Positions 8,814 through 16,615 of a DNA stretch of 64,000 nucleotides are shown here, piece after piece. Under the pieces are notes generated by a model that was not told the origin of the DNA, did not search any database, and saw only the letters and a program-made list of their open reading frames with translations. Each line of letters starts with the position of its first letter. The stretch's first letter is position 1. Source of the stretch: Candidatus Marispirochaeta associata (GTDB taxonomy: Bacteria > Spirochaetota > Spirochaetia > JC444 > Marispirochaetaceae); contig JWTM01000418.1 of NCBI GenBank assembly GCA_001749745.1, positions 229,089 through 293,088 of the forward strand. The letters are read 5' to 3'. The translations under genes and the position numbers were made by a program.

Positions 8814-10091
8814 ATGCTCTATTATGCAAAAGGCGGCGAGGATACCGTCCTTAGCGATGCCGAACTAAAGGAAGCCCTGAAAGGGGTTTACCATAAGCTC
8901 GGACAACGCAAGAAGGTGATCGCCCTGCCGCCGGATATTACTCGCTTCCATTCCCAGGCTGGAAAGCTAACGGGAATGACTTATGAGTATTACGGCGAAG
9001 CACTGAGCGCAGTGATGCCCGCATTAGGCACCCACTACCCGATGACCGACGCAGAGCTGAATAAAATGTTTCCCGGCGTACCGAATGAGCTCTTCCGGGA
9101 GCATAAATGGCGTAAGGACCTGACCACCTTAGGGACAGTACCGGGTGAGTTTATCAAAGAACAGACCGAGGGGAAGCTCGATTTCGACTGGCCCGCCCAG
9201 GTCAATACAAGCCTGGTCGACGGCGGGTACGACCTGATCCTCTCCTTGGGACAGGTAGTACCCCACGAGGTCATCGGCCTGGCCAACTATAACAAGAACA
9301 TATTCGTGGGCACCGGCGGGAGCGAAGGGATCAACAAGAGCCACTTCATCGGCGCCGTTCACGGAATGGAACGCATTATGGGCCGGGCCGACAATCCCGT
9401 CCGGGCCGTGCTGAACTACGCCTCGGAGAATTTCGGCGAGAAGCTCCCGCAGATCATCTATGTATTGACCGTCGTCGGCCGAGCCGAGGATGGGAGTCTG
9501 CCGATTCGGGGCCTCTTTATCGGCGACGATCATGAGTGTTTCTACAAGGCGGCGGAGCTCTCGCTGAAGGTAAACTTCACCATGCTGGAGAAGCCGATCA
9601 AGAAGGCGGTGGTCTACCTCGATCCCGAGGAGTTCCGCTCCACCTGGCTCGGAAATAAGAGCATCTATCGTACGCGGATGGCGATTGCCGACGGCGGCGA
9701 ACTCGTCGTACTGGCCCCGGGGGTCAAGGAGTTCGGCGAAGATGCGGAGAATGATCGTATCATTCGCAAATACGGCTACGTGACGACACCGGAGGTTCTC
9801 GAGCTGGTCGAGAAAAACGAAGACCTGCAGCAGAGTCTCGGGGTCGCCGCACACCTGATTCACGGCTCCTCCGAGGGACGTTTCTCGATCACCTACTGTC
9901 CGGGACAACTGAGCCAGGCAGATACCGAGGGCGTAGGCTATAAATACGCCGATCTCGAGGAGATGAGCGCGCGCTACAATCCAAGCGCACTCAAGGACGG
10001 TTGGAACACCCTTCCCGACGGGGAGGAGATCTACTTCGTATCAAATCCCGCCATCGGTCTCTGGGCCGTAGAAGAGCGGTTTAACAGCTAA
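8814..10091 (+). CDS. LarA-family nickel-pincer epimerase/racemase (DUF2088)
   Basis: A 425-residue member of the lactate racemase (LarA) superfamily. The LGTHYPMTDAEL segment (71-82) matches the family's GTHRPM substrate loop except that Arg is replaced by Tyr75. PHEVIGLANYNKNIF (150-164) carries the His and Lys expected to hold the nickel-pincer nucleotide, and His177 (NKSHFIG) may be the second catalytic His. Characterised homologues racemise lactate and other 2-hydroxyacids or epimerise D-gluconate/D-mannonate at C2. In this operon, facing the mannonate-forming genes and followed by gnd 13 bases downstream, a mannonate-gluconate epimerase is the best guess. The cofactor genes larB/C/E are not in the window. 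Confidence 0.75.
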   Translation: MLYYAKGGEDTVLSDAELKEALKGVYHKLGQRKKVIALPPDITRFHSQAGKLTGMTYEYYGEALSAVMPALGTHYPMTDAELNKMFPGVPNELFREHKWRKDLTTLGTVPGEFIKEQTEGKLDFDWPAQVNTSLVDGGYDLILSLGQVVPHEVIGLANYNKNIFVGTGGSEGINKSHFIGAVHGMERIMGRADNPVRAVLNYASENFGEKLPQIIYVLTVVGRAEDGSLPIRGLFIGDDHECFYKAAELSLKVNFTMLEKPIKKAVVYLDPEEFRSTWLGNKSIYRTRMAIADGGELVVLAPGVKEFGEDAENDRIIRKYGYVTTPEVLELVEKNEDLQQSLGVAAHLIHGSSEGRFSITYCPGQLSQADTEGVGYKYADLEEMSARYNPSALKDGWNTLPDGEEIYFVSNPAIGLWAVEERFNS

Positions 10092-10104
10092 GGAGAGAAA
10101 GCAT

Positions 10105-11565
10105 ATGGCAGAACAGAAAGCGGATATCGGCCTCATCGGCCTGGCGGTGATGGGGCAGAACCTGGTCCTGAACATGAACGACAAGGGTTTCAAGGTGGCG
10201 GTCTTCAACCGTACCGTCAGTAAGGTGGACGACTTCCTGAACGGCGCCGCCAAGGGTCGCGATACTATCTACGGCGCCCATTCGATGGAGGAGTTTATCG
10301 CCAAACTCGAGCGGCCCCGGAAGGTGATGCTGATGGTCAAGGCCGGCGAGGTGGTAGACCGATTTATCGAGATGGTCCTGCCCCACCTCGAGAAGGGCGA
10401 CCTGATTATCGACGGCGGAAACTCCCACTTCCCCGATACGATCCGGCGTACCAAGGCGCTTGAGGAGAAGGGCATCCTCTATATCGGTACCGGGGTCTCC
10501 GGCGGCGAAGAGGGCGCCCGCTTCGGACCGTCGATGATGCCCGGCGGCAACGAGAAGGCCTGGCCGCTGGTAAAGGAGATCTTCCAGTCGGTGGCGGCCA
10601 AGACCGACGACGGCGAACCCTGCTGCGACTGGGTCGGCGAGGACGGGGCCGGCCACTATGTAAAGATGGTTCACAACGGCATCGAGTACGGGGATATGCA
10701 GCTTATCTGCGAGGCCTATATGCTGATGAAGAACGCCCTCGGGATGAGCGCCGACGAGATGCACGAAGTCTTCAAGGAGTGGAACACCGGCGATCTCGAC
10801 TCCTATCTGATCGAGATTACCCGGGATATCCTGGCTTTCAAGGACGAGGACGGCTCACCGCTGGTGGAAAAGATTCTCGACACCGCCGGCCAGAAGGGTA
10901 CCGGCAAGTGGACCGGCATCAGCTCCCTGGATCTCGGCGTTCCGGTAACCCTGATCGGCGAAGCGGTATTCGCCCGCTGTCTCTCGGCTATGAAGGATGA
11001 GCGGGTCGAGGCCAGCAAATCCCTATCCGGTCCCGAGATGAACTATTCCGGCGACAAGCAGGCTTTTATCGCCGATATCCAGAAGGCGCTGTTAGCCAGC
11101 AAGATCGTCTCCTATACCCAGGGCTACATGCTGATGCGAGAGGCCGCCAAGGAGCACAACTGGAACCTGAACTACGGCGGCATCGCCCTGATGTGGCGCG
11201 GCGGCTGTATCATCCGTTCAGTCTTCCTAGGTCGCATCAAGGAGGCCTTCGACGAGAATCCCGATTTGAACAATCTGCTCCTGAACAGCTGGTTCAAGAA
11301 CAAGATCGACGAGTGTCAGGCCTCCTGGCGGCGGGTGGTCTCCAAAGCGGTGGAGTTGGGAATCCCGACACCTGCCTTCTCTACCGCCCTGGCCTTCTAC
11401 GACGGCTATCGGAACGACCGCTTACCGGCCAACCTCCTCCAGGCCCAGCGGGATTACTTCGGCGCTCACACCTACGAGCGAACCGACAAGCCTCGGGGCC
11501 AGTTCTTTCACACCAACTGGACCGGCACCGGGGGGGACGTCTCGGCCAGCACCTACGAAGTATAG
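10105..11565 (+). CDS. gnd: 6-phosphogluconate dehydrogenase, decarboxylating
   Basis: A 486-residue long-chain 6-phosphogluconate dehydrogenase that converts 6-phosphogluconate to ribulose 5-phosphate and CO2, making NADPH. The Rossmann motif GLAVMGQN is at residues 12-19, followed by NRT, as expected for NADP preference. The substrate segments GTGVSGGEEGARFGPSMMPG, HNGIEYGDMQ and KGTGKWT are intact, as is the C-terminal tail FHTNWTGTGG. Length and motifs are normal. It follows the LarA-like epimerase by 13 bases with a good ribosome-binding site (AAGGAGAGAAA) and is ended by a strong hairpin. Confidence 0.96.
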   Translation: MAEQKADIGLIGLAVMGQNLVLNMNDKGFKVAVFNRTVSKVDDFLNGAAKGRDTIYGAHSMEEFIAKLERPRKVMLMVKAGEVVDRFIEMVLPHLEKGDLIIDGGNSHFPDTIRRTKALEEKGILYIGTGVSGGEEGARFGPSMMPGGNEKAWPLVKEIFQSVAAKTDDGEPCCDWVGEDGAGHYVKMVHNGIEYGDMQLICEAYMLMKNALGMSADEMHEVFKEWNTGDLDSYLIEITRDILAFKDEDGSPLVEKILDTAGQKGTGKWTGISSLDLGVPVTLIGEAVFARCLSAMKDERVEASKSLSGPEMNYSGDKQAFIADIQKALLASKIVSYTQGYMLMREAAKEHNWNLNYGGIALMWRGGCIIRSVFLGRIKEAFDENPDLNNLLLNSWFKNKIDECQASWRRVVSKAVELGIPTPAFSTALAFYDGYRNDRLPANLLQAQRDYFGAHTYERTDKPRGQFFHTNWTGTGGDVSASTYEV

Positions 11566-11589
11566 GGTTCTATTATAGGCAACATTTTG

Positions 11590-11621
11590 TGCCGTTCGGC
11601 CTGGCCGGACGGCATTTTTTT
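11590..11621 (+). terminator. terminator after gnd
   Basis: A GC-rich hairpin, GCCGTTCGGCC (11591-11601) with GGCCGGACGGC (11603-11613), is followed by seven T residues. It ends the HAD-epimerase-gnd operon. Confidence 0.85.
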
Positions 11622-11643
11622 ATGAGAAATTTAACCGTAAAAT

Positions 11644-11672
11644 TTGACATCCGCCCTTAAGCGTACTACATT
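11644..11672 (+). promoter_or_regulatory. promoter of an isolated small transcript
   Basis: TTGACA (11644-11649) and TACATT (11667-11672) are separated by exactly 17 bases. Transcription would start near 11679 and meet a strong terminator at 11904-11932 with no large ORF between. Confidence 0.7.
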
Positions 11673-11710
11673 CTAAGTATCAAATGTTTCTTGAGTTAAG
11701 GAGGCATTTT

Positions 11711-11779
11711 ATGGAAGCACCACCCGTTGTGGAGAGTCGGGAACAGCCCCGGCACGTTAGATTTGTTGGAAAAATCTAG
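11711..11779 (+). CDS. 22-residue small protein candidate
   Basis: The ATG at 11711 has a near-perfect Shine-Dalgarno AAGGAGG (11698-11704) six bases upstream and opens a 22-codon frame ending in TAG at 11777-11779. The peptide begins MEAPPVVESREQPRHVRF and ends VGKI; it is basic towards the C-terminus and has no membrane segment. It is not recognised. The strength of the ribosome-binding site and the dedicated promoter argue for translation; the very short length and structured surroundings argue for caution. No downstream gene lies on this strand for it to act on as a leader peptide. Confidence 0.45.
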   Translation: MEAPPVVESREQPRHVRFVGKI

Positions 11780-11903
11780 TGTAATCAAACGGGGGACGCC
11801 TATAGAGAGACACTATAGACATTCTTTCCGAACCGTTGTTTTGAGCTCGAGATGAGCATGTAAACGAAATACCGGTTCCTAATTAGTTGTTGGAACGATA
11901 TTT

Positions 11904-11932
11904 AAAAGCCGGCCTGAGGCCGGCTTTTTTTT
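11904..11932. terminator. strong terminator, probably bidirectional
   Basis: An eleven-base-pair stem (11904-11914 / 11918-11928) with a TGA loop, preceded by four A and followed by eight T. It ends the small plus-strand transcript and, through the A run, may also end the minus-strand operon whose last stop is at 11948. Confidence 0.88.
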
Positions 11933-11947
11933 GCGTATTCGATTGTA

Positions 11948-13801
11948 CTATTGCGGACCGGTTCTGAAACTGATCACTGTATTTAAATCTATGAAGCTGC
12001 CGTCTTTAGATCGCATTGTCTTCCCATAGAGCTCCGGATTAAGAATGAAGGAATATTCCCTGTTGGGCGATAATTTGAATTCAAGAGGGTAAACTAGGAC
12101 TGTATCTCCTTCTTCCCAATAGCTTCCGTCGATATCTACGCGTATTCCATTCCAGCTTATATTACGTCGACCGTGCATAGACTTAGAGAAACTGATCCGT
12201 ATCTCAGTTACATCAGGGCTTACATTCATTTCTCCGTCGCCCGGGGAACTCATCATGAGCAGACCATCCCCGACACCGTATCGGTCAAAAAGAGTTCCAT
12301 ATATCTGTTGGAGATATTCATCGGAAAAGAGTTCAGCCCTTGCTTTCAGCAGGGAGACCAGTTCGGCGATCTTCTTTTTTTCAAGCAGAGACTCAACTTC
12401 CCTAATAACATCCTCAGGGCCGGCGGCAGCCTGCTTCCCGTACGATTTGAACCAGATCGAGTGAGAGTACCCTTCCTCTAATCCGGCGATCCACTTCCGT
12501 TCAATCCGGAGGTCTTCAAGAGTGATTGATTCAAGTGCATCGCCAAGGGCTTCCGCGAAATCGGTATCGTCGAATCGAGTGAGTACCCCGGTGTTGGTAG
12601 AGAGTAGAGCCAAGGGTTTATCAGTGGGAACAGGCATTGACGCAAGACGTTCTCTATCCAATGTAAACAGCGCTTCCCGGTTCTCCGTCCAGGGACCGTT
12701 CCTTCCCAGGTCCAGGATAATAAATACCACTCCGCTAGTTGACGATACCGTATTTGTTATGCTCCTTAAGGGTATGCACGTGGCCTGGATGCTCGTTAGA
12801 TCACCGTCGGAAGGCACTATGAAGGGGCGCCCCTTGATGTCGCTAACCGCATGGGCGGCGATATAGAGAATGAGTAGCTCACTCGAAGCTGTCGCTTCTG
12901 CTGCATCAAGCACGGCTGCAGCGACTGCCGAACGAGTTGATTTCCCCTCGGGGGCTTCTAGTATCTGAACACGTTCGGCTACTCGGCTGCCCCATGCCGC
13001 AAGCGCATCTGCAACGATCCTGGCGCTTTCGCCTGCAGCCTGCAGATTCAGATCAGCATCATCGTACTCATCGATACCGATAGTCAGGATCTTCAAGCCC
13101 GGCCCCGGCAATGGCGGCGGCTCCCACGGGGTGTGCTCTTCCGGTTCAGGTTCCGCTCTCTTGGCTAACACAGGCGAGGCCGTCCGATAGGGCCAGGCAT
13201 CATTGTTAGCTGCCAATGTGGGCCTGAAGATCCATTGGTCTGCGCCCTCCATCTCGGCAAGCTTTGCGGCAATTTCTGATTCGATACGGGCGTCAATACC
13301 TAAGAATATCGTTTGGATCGAACCGTCGGTTAGCCTACCCATCATCGGAAGATGAGAAATTTCTTCCGGAATAGGTTGCTGCCGCGCTTGAGCATGATCC
13401 CGGTTGGTGTCAAAGTAGTAGGTAACATAGGGAAACAGAGATATCTCACCTTCACGGATTTCAAAACTAAGTGAAGGATTTCTATTATCACCCCAATCTG
13501 ATTCCGGCGATCCGTCCCGTAATCTTCGGTCTTCCCGATAGCGATAGCTCCCGGAAGCCAAGCGAAGAACCGTTGTTCCAGCACTGTCCGGCATATCGAT
13601 TATAAGCTCTTCTCCGCTCTCCTCATGAATAAAACGGATGCGCGTGGTCCAGGTCGCAGGCCCGGCGCGCAAGGAACGCGTCTCGATGACCGACGCCCCC
13701 TCGCCCGGCTTCCTCTCCGCTAGTTCCGCCCCACCGGCAGCGAAGAGTGCAGCATATGTACAAAAGAGGAACGCCAATACCCAACAAAGCAATCTGCTCA
13801 T
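11948..13801 (-). CDS. exported caspase-fold protein with C-terminal Ig-like domain, catalytic Cys missing
   Basis: A 617-residue exported protein. The signal peptide (residues 1-22, ending AALFAAGG) is followed by a beta-rich N-terminal domain shared with the two paralogues upstream, a Pro-rich hinge (WEPPPLPGPG), a caspase-like domain (from ILTIGIDEYDD, near 245-400) and a C-terminal Big_5/SbsA-like Ig domain (SSPGDGEMNVSPDVTEIRIS to the end). The caspase His is kept in YIAAHAVSD, but the LDxCRSG position reads LDLGRNG, so the nucleophile Cys is Gly; peptidase activity is unlikely. It is the last gene of a six-gene operon. The start at 13801 overlaps the previous stop (ATGA) and has GGAAGG upstream; a longer reading frame has no support. 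Confidence 0.8.
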   Translation of the reverse strand: MSRLLCWVLAFLFCTYAALFAAGGAELAERKPGEGASVIETRSLRAGPATWTTRIRFIHEESGEELIIDMPDSAGTTVLRLASGSYRYREDRRLRDGSPESDWGDNRNPSLSFEIREGEISLFPYVTYYFDTNRDHAQARQQPIPEEISHLPMMGRLTDGSIQTIFLGIDARIESEIAAKLAEMEGADQWIFRPTLAANNDAWPYRTASPVLAKRAEPEPEEHTPWEPPPLPGPGLKILTIGIDEYDDADLNLQAAGESARIVADALAAWGSRVAERVQILEAPEGKSTRSAVAAAVLDAAEATASSELLILYIAAHAVSDIKGRPFIVPSDGDLTSIQATCIPLRSITNTVSSTSGVVFIILDLGRNGPWTENREALFTLDRERLASMPVPTDKPLALLSTNTGVLTRFDDTDFAEALGDALESITLEDLRIERKWIAGLEEGYSHSIWFKSYGKQAAAGPEDVIREVESLLEKKKIAELVSLLKARAELFSDEYLQQIYGTLFDRYGVGDGLLMMSSPGDGEMNVSPDVTEIRISFSKSMHGRRNISWNGIRVDIDGSYWEEGDTVLVYPLEFKLSPNREYSFILNPELYGKTMRSKDGSFIDLNTVISFRTGPQ

Positions 13802-16605
13802 TCGAGTTCCTTCCGCTCTATCAAGGTTCCTTGGGTGAATCGAACCTCGTAGCGCTGGCCTCTGTGGGCATACTGGACCAAAAGGGTGGGTCGTTTTTCC
13901 GGATCGCTCTGTTCTGAGGAGTGGATTGTCAAGCCGTCTGCATCCGGAAGAATAATGACCCAACCGAAGTTATCTCGGTTGATACTCCACTCATTGACTG
14001 ACGCCGAGACATCGAATGAATACCGGGCGTCGCTCTCCGAACAAAGTACCGCATCATCGGGATTGCGAACCGCTTCAATATTATCGAGGCTGATCCCATC
14101 CCCGATAGTGTGCCAGGAGTGCTCTTCATCCCAGGGGGTCAACAGGCGATGGATAGAGGCCTCTGCCTTACTGCCGTCCGTAACATATACCTGCAACTCG
14201 GCAGAGAGGATCGCCGAACCAAGTGGAACCCTCTCGAAGTCGAAGATATCGGAGAAACGCATAAGGATCTGTTGCTCATCACCGCGGAAGGAATTATCTA
14301 TTTCTGTCTTTATCCAATCAGCATATGCGAATACCTCCCGCGATCGCATCTTATCGATCATAGAGTCTGCCGCTCCGGTGTATTCTCCATCAATTTCTGT
14401 TGTATCGTTTCCTCCAAACAGAACCGTCCTCACCACCCTGAATCCATCGGTGCTGCTGTTGCGTCGCGAAAAACTCGAGAATATGCGCTTTTGGACTGTA
14501 CAGCTATCCGCATTGCTCAGCCAGTTCCCACCGCGCTGCACCTTAAGCTGTCCCCGCAAAGGTCCTTCATAATCGGTCTGAGCTTCTTCCGGATAGGGAG
14601 CATACCAGTCCCAACACCATTCGGCGACGTTTCCGGACATATCGTAGATTCCAAGACGATTGGGTTCCTTCTGTTTAACCGGATTAGTCCCGCCGTTTGC
14701 GTTCCCCTCGTACCAGCCGACGGCATCCAGATCCTGCCCTCCCGCATAGAAAGCGGGCTTTAACACAAGCCCTCCTCCCCGGGCGGCGTACTCCCATTCT
14801 GCCTCGGTAGGAAGCCGATATCCTTCGGCCTCCTTATCCCAAAATACCTCGTACCCGGTTATCTCGTAGCATGGTGTCAGTCCCTCTGAGACACTGCGGC
14901 GGTTGCAGTATTCCAACGCATCATACCAGTTAACCATATAGACCGGATATTCGGGTCCGAGTCCTCGCCTTTGGGTTGCCGGGTTATGGCCCATGATCGC
15001 CTCATACTCCTGCTGGGTCACTTCATGTTCGCTGATAAGAAAATCCCTGGATATATGAATCTCAACCGGCCTTATAGAATCATCTGCGCTCCCTTCCCCA
15101 AGAAGAAAATTGCCGGATTCAACATAGGCAAATCCCGGTGGTGTTTTCAGTCGGCCGCGATACCTGTTGATGCTTAATTTGAGTGCATGTAAATACACCG
15201 TTTGCAGCCGATCTGCCGCGGCTAATTCCATCAGCAATGTATCGGCCGCGTTCCATTGACGGTCATTTACCAGTGCCGTTAGCTTTTCAAGATCTACCCT
15301 ACCCAGATCATTATCTACTGCTCCTTCAGTATGCCAGATCAATTCAGGAAAGGCCTCACCCAGGATACCCCGCCAATATTCTTCCTGAAAAAGCCGACTA
15401 TAATCGAGTTTTTCATTCGCCAGAAGTTCGGCTCCTCGGGTTACATCCGGAGCCGAATCGTCATAGAGGAACAACACCCCACAATCATCATCGACTCGTT
15501 GCACCTCCTCCTCGATCGTATCTCTGTTTAGCGAGAAGAGGGCCTCCCGGCCATCTGTCCACGGACCGCTGCGGCCTACATCGAGAATGAAGAGAACCCT
15601 AGCCCCCTCCGGCTCCACCACGCTGAAGAGCCGTCGTAGGGGAATGCAACTCGATTGCATACTGCTAATGCTCCCGTCGGAGGGGACAATATAGGGTCGA
15701 CCCTTTATGTCGCTCACGGCATGACCCGCAATGTAGATAACGAGGGTTTCTCCGTTCCCGATTGTCGAGCTAACTGATCGGATGGTATCAAGCAGATCAT
15801 TGCGGTTTGTGCCTTCGGAATCGAATCTGGTATCGAACAAGGACGCAACCCTTTTTGCACCGGCTGCTGCGCTATTCAAGTTCATTGTCGGATCGGCATA
15901 CTCGTCGATGCCGATACTGAGAATTTTCGCATTTCTCTGCGGAAGAGGCGGCGGCTCCCAAATGAGCGTTTGACCCGGCATGGTAGCAGTGGACTCGGGA
16001 CCCGATTGCGTATCTTGTAACAGTCCCGCATATCGCCACTGTGAGAATCCTTCCATTTGGGATAATTCATTGACTAGTTCCTTTTCCAGCGCAGGGTTTA
16101 GGGCAAAGAAGCGCGATTGTACGGAACCGTCGGTATAGAATCGTCGCACTTCCTCCAATCCGCGGAACTCCTCAGGCAGGGGCACATCGTTCGATGCCGG
16201 ATGATCCCGTTTAGTATCGAAATAGTGCAGCATAAATGGAAGAGGTGTAATCTCCCCCTCTGATATAGAGAAGGAAACGTTCGGGAATCGACCGTTATCC
16301 GGTTCGGTATCGATTCGCCCCTCCTTGAGAACCGCATCGTCCTCGAGAAAATAGTCTCCCACCGGAAGCTTGTATAGGGAGACCTCTTCTCTATTCGATA
16401 GATCAATCCGGTGCAAGCTGCCGTCCCTGCTGTTATTGAAGACTCCTCGTATAGTGAAGCGGACCGAGCTCGTTCCCGAAGTCTTCGTGTAGATTGCAAG
16501 CACCCCTTCGCCTGGGGATGTTTCCGGCAGTTCGGAGCTACCTCCGGCGAAGAGGGCAAAAGAAGAGAGATACAGGACGAGAATCAGTGCCGAAGATTTC
16601 CACAT
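13798..16605 (-). CDS. exported caspase-fold / FGE-like / DNRLRE-like multidomain protein
   Basis: A 935-residue exported protein in four parts: signal peptide (about 1-21), the beta-rich domain shared with its paralogues (about 30-190), a caspase fold (about 227-375) and an SUMF1/FGE-like domain (about 488-728), with a C-terminal DNRLRE/CBM96-like beta domain (about 744-914). In the caspase part His295 is kept (IYIAGHAVSD), but Gly344 stands where the catalytic Cys belongs (LDVGRSG). The FGE part has family landmarks (LPTEAEWEYAARGG, LGIYDMSGNVAEW, QRGGNW, GFRVVR) but only one of the two Cys of true formylglycine enzymes. ATG 16605 has AGGAGG six bases upstream, and the gene follows its neighbour by ten bases. 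Confidence 0.8.
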   Translation of the reverse strand: MWKSSALILVLYLSSFALFAGGSSELPETSPGEGVLAIYTKTSGTSSVRFTIRGVFNNSRDGSLHRIDLSNREEVSLYKLPVGDYFLEDDAVLKEGRIDTEPDNGRFPNVSFSISEGEITPLPFMLHYFDTKRDHPASNDVPLPEEFRGLEEVRRFYTDGSVQSRFFALNPALEKELVNELSQMEGFSQWRYAGLLQDTQSGPESTATMPGQTLIWEPPPLPQRNAKILSIGIDEYADPTMNLNSAAAGAKRVASLFDTRFDSEGTNRNDLLDTIRSVSSTIGNGETLVIYIAGHAVSDIKGRPYIVPSDGSISSMQSSCIPLRRLFSVVEPEGARVLFILDVGRSGPWTDGREALFSLNRDTIEEEVQRVDDDCGVLFLYDDSAPDVTRGAELLANEKLDYSRLFQEEYWRGILGEAFPELIWHTEGAVDNDLGRVDLEKLTALVNDRQWNAADTLLMELAAADRLQTVYLHALKLSINRYRGRLKTPPGFAYVESGNFLLGEGSADDSIRPVEIHISRDFLISEHEVTQQEYEAIMGHNPATQRRGLGPEYPVYMVNWYDALEYCNRRSVSEGLTPCYEITGYEVFWDKEAEGYRLPTEAEWEYAARGGGLVLKPAFYAGGQDLDAVGWYEGNANGGTNPVKQKEPNRLGIYDMSGNVAEWCWDWYAPYPEEAQTDYEGPLRGQLKVQRGGNWLSNADSCTVQKRIFSSFSRRNSSTDGFRVVRTVLFGGNDTTEIDGEYTGAADSMIDKMRSREVFAYADWIKTEIDNSFRGDEQQILMRFSDIFDFERVPLGSAILSAELQVYVTDGSKAEASIHRLLTPWDEEHSWHTIGDGISLDNIEAVRNPDDAVLCSESDARYSFDVSASVNEWSINRDNFGWVIILPDADGLTIHSSEQSDPEKRPTLLVQYAHRGQRYEVRFTQGTLIERKELE

Positions 16606-16615
16606 CTCCATCCTC

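Larger units (their letters stand above)
11679..11932 (+). ncRNA. candidate structured small RNA of about 250 nt with an internal short ORF
   Basis: The stretch between gnd and the caspase-fold operon has a promoter, a terminator and several hairpins: CCAC/GTGG near 11720, CGGG/CCCG near 11740, TAGATTT/AAATCTA at 11758-11778, and CTATAG/CTATAG around 11800-11820. GAACCG near 11830 can pair with CGGTTC near 11873, while the latter can also pair with GGAACG near 11893, so two folds compete. I looked for hallmarks of tmRNA, RNase P RNA, SRP RNA and 6S RNA and found none. The 22-codon ORF in its first third could make this a dual-function RNA or a small-protein mRNA with a structured 3' UTR. Class unknown. 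Confidence 0.45.

Noticed and set aside
11679..11932. Known RNA class (tmRNA, RNase P RNA, SRP RNA, 6S RNA)
   Set aside because: None of the conserved core sequences of tmRNA, RNase P RNA or SRP RNA is visible, and the ends do not pair over a long helix as expected for 6S RNA.
13802..13963. Extension of the last caspase-fold gene to an upstream ATG at 13963
   Set aside because: It would add 54 residues before a signal peptide and overlap the preceding gene by over 160 bases; ATG 13801 has a ribosome-binding site and an ATGA overlap.
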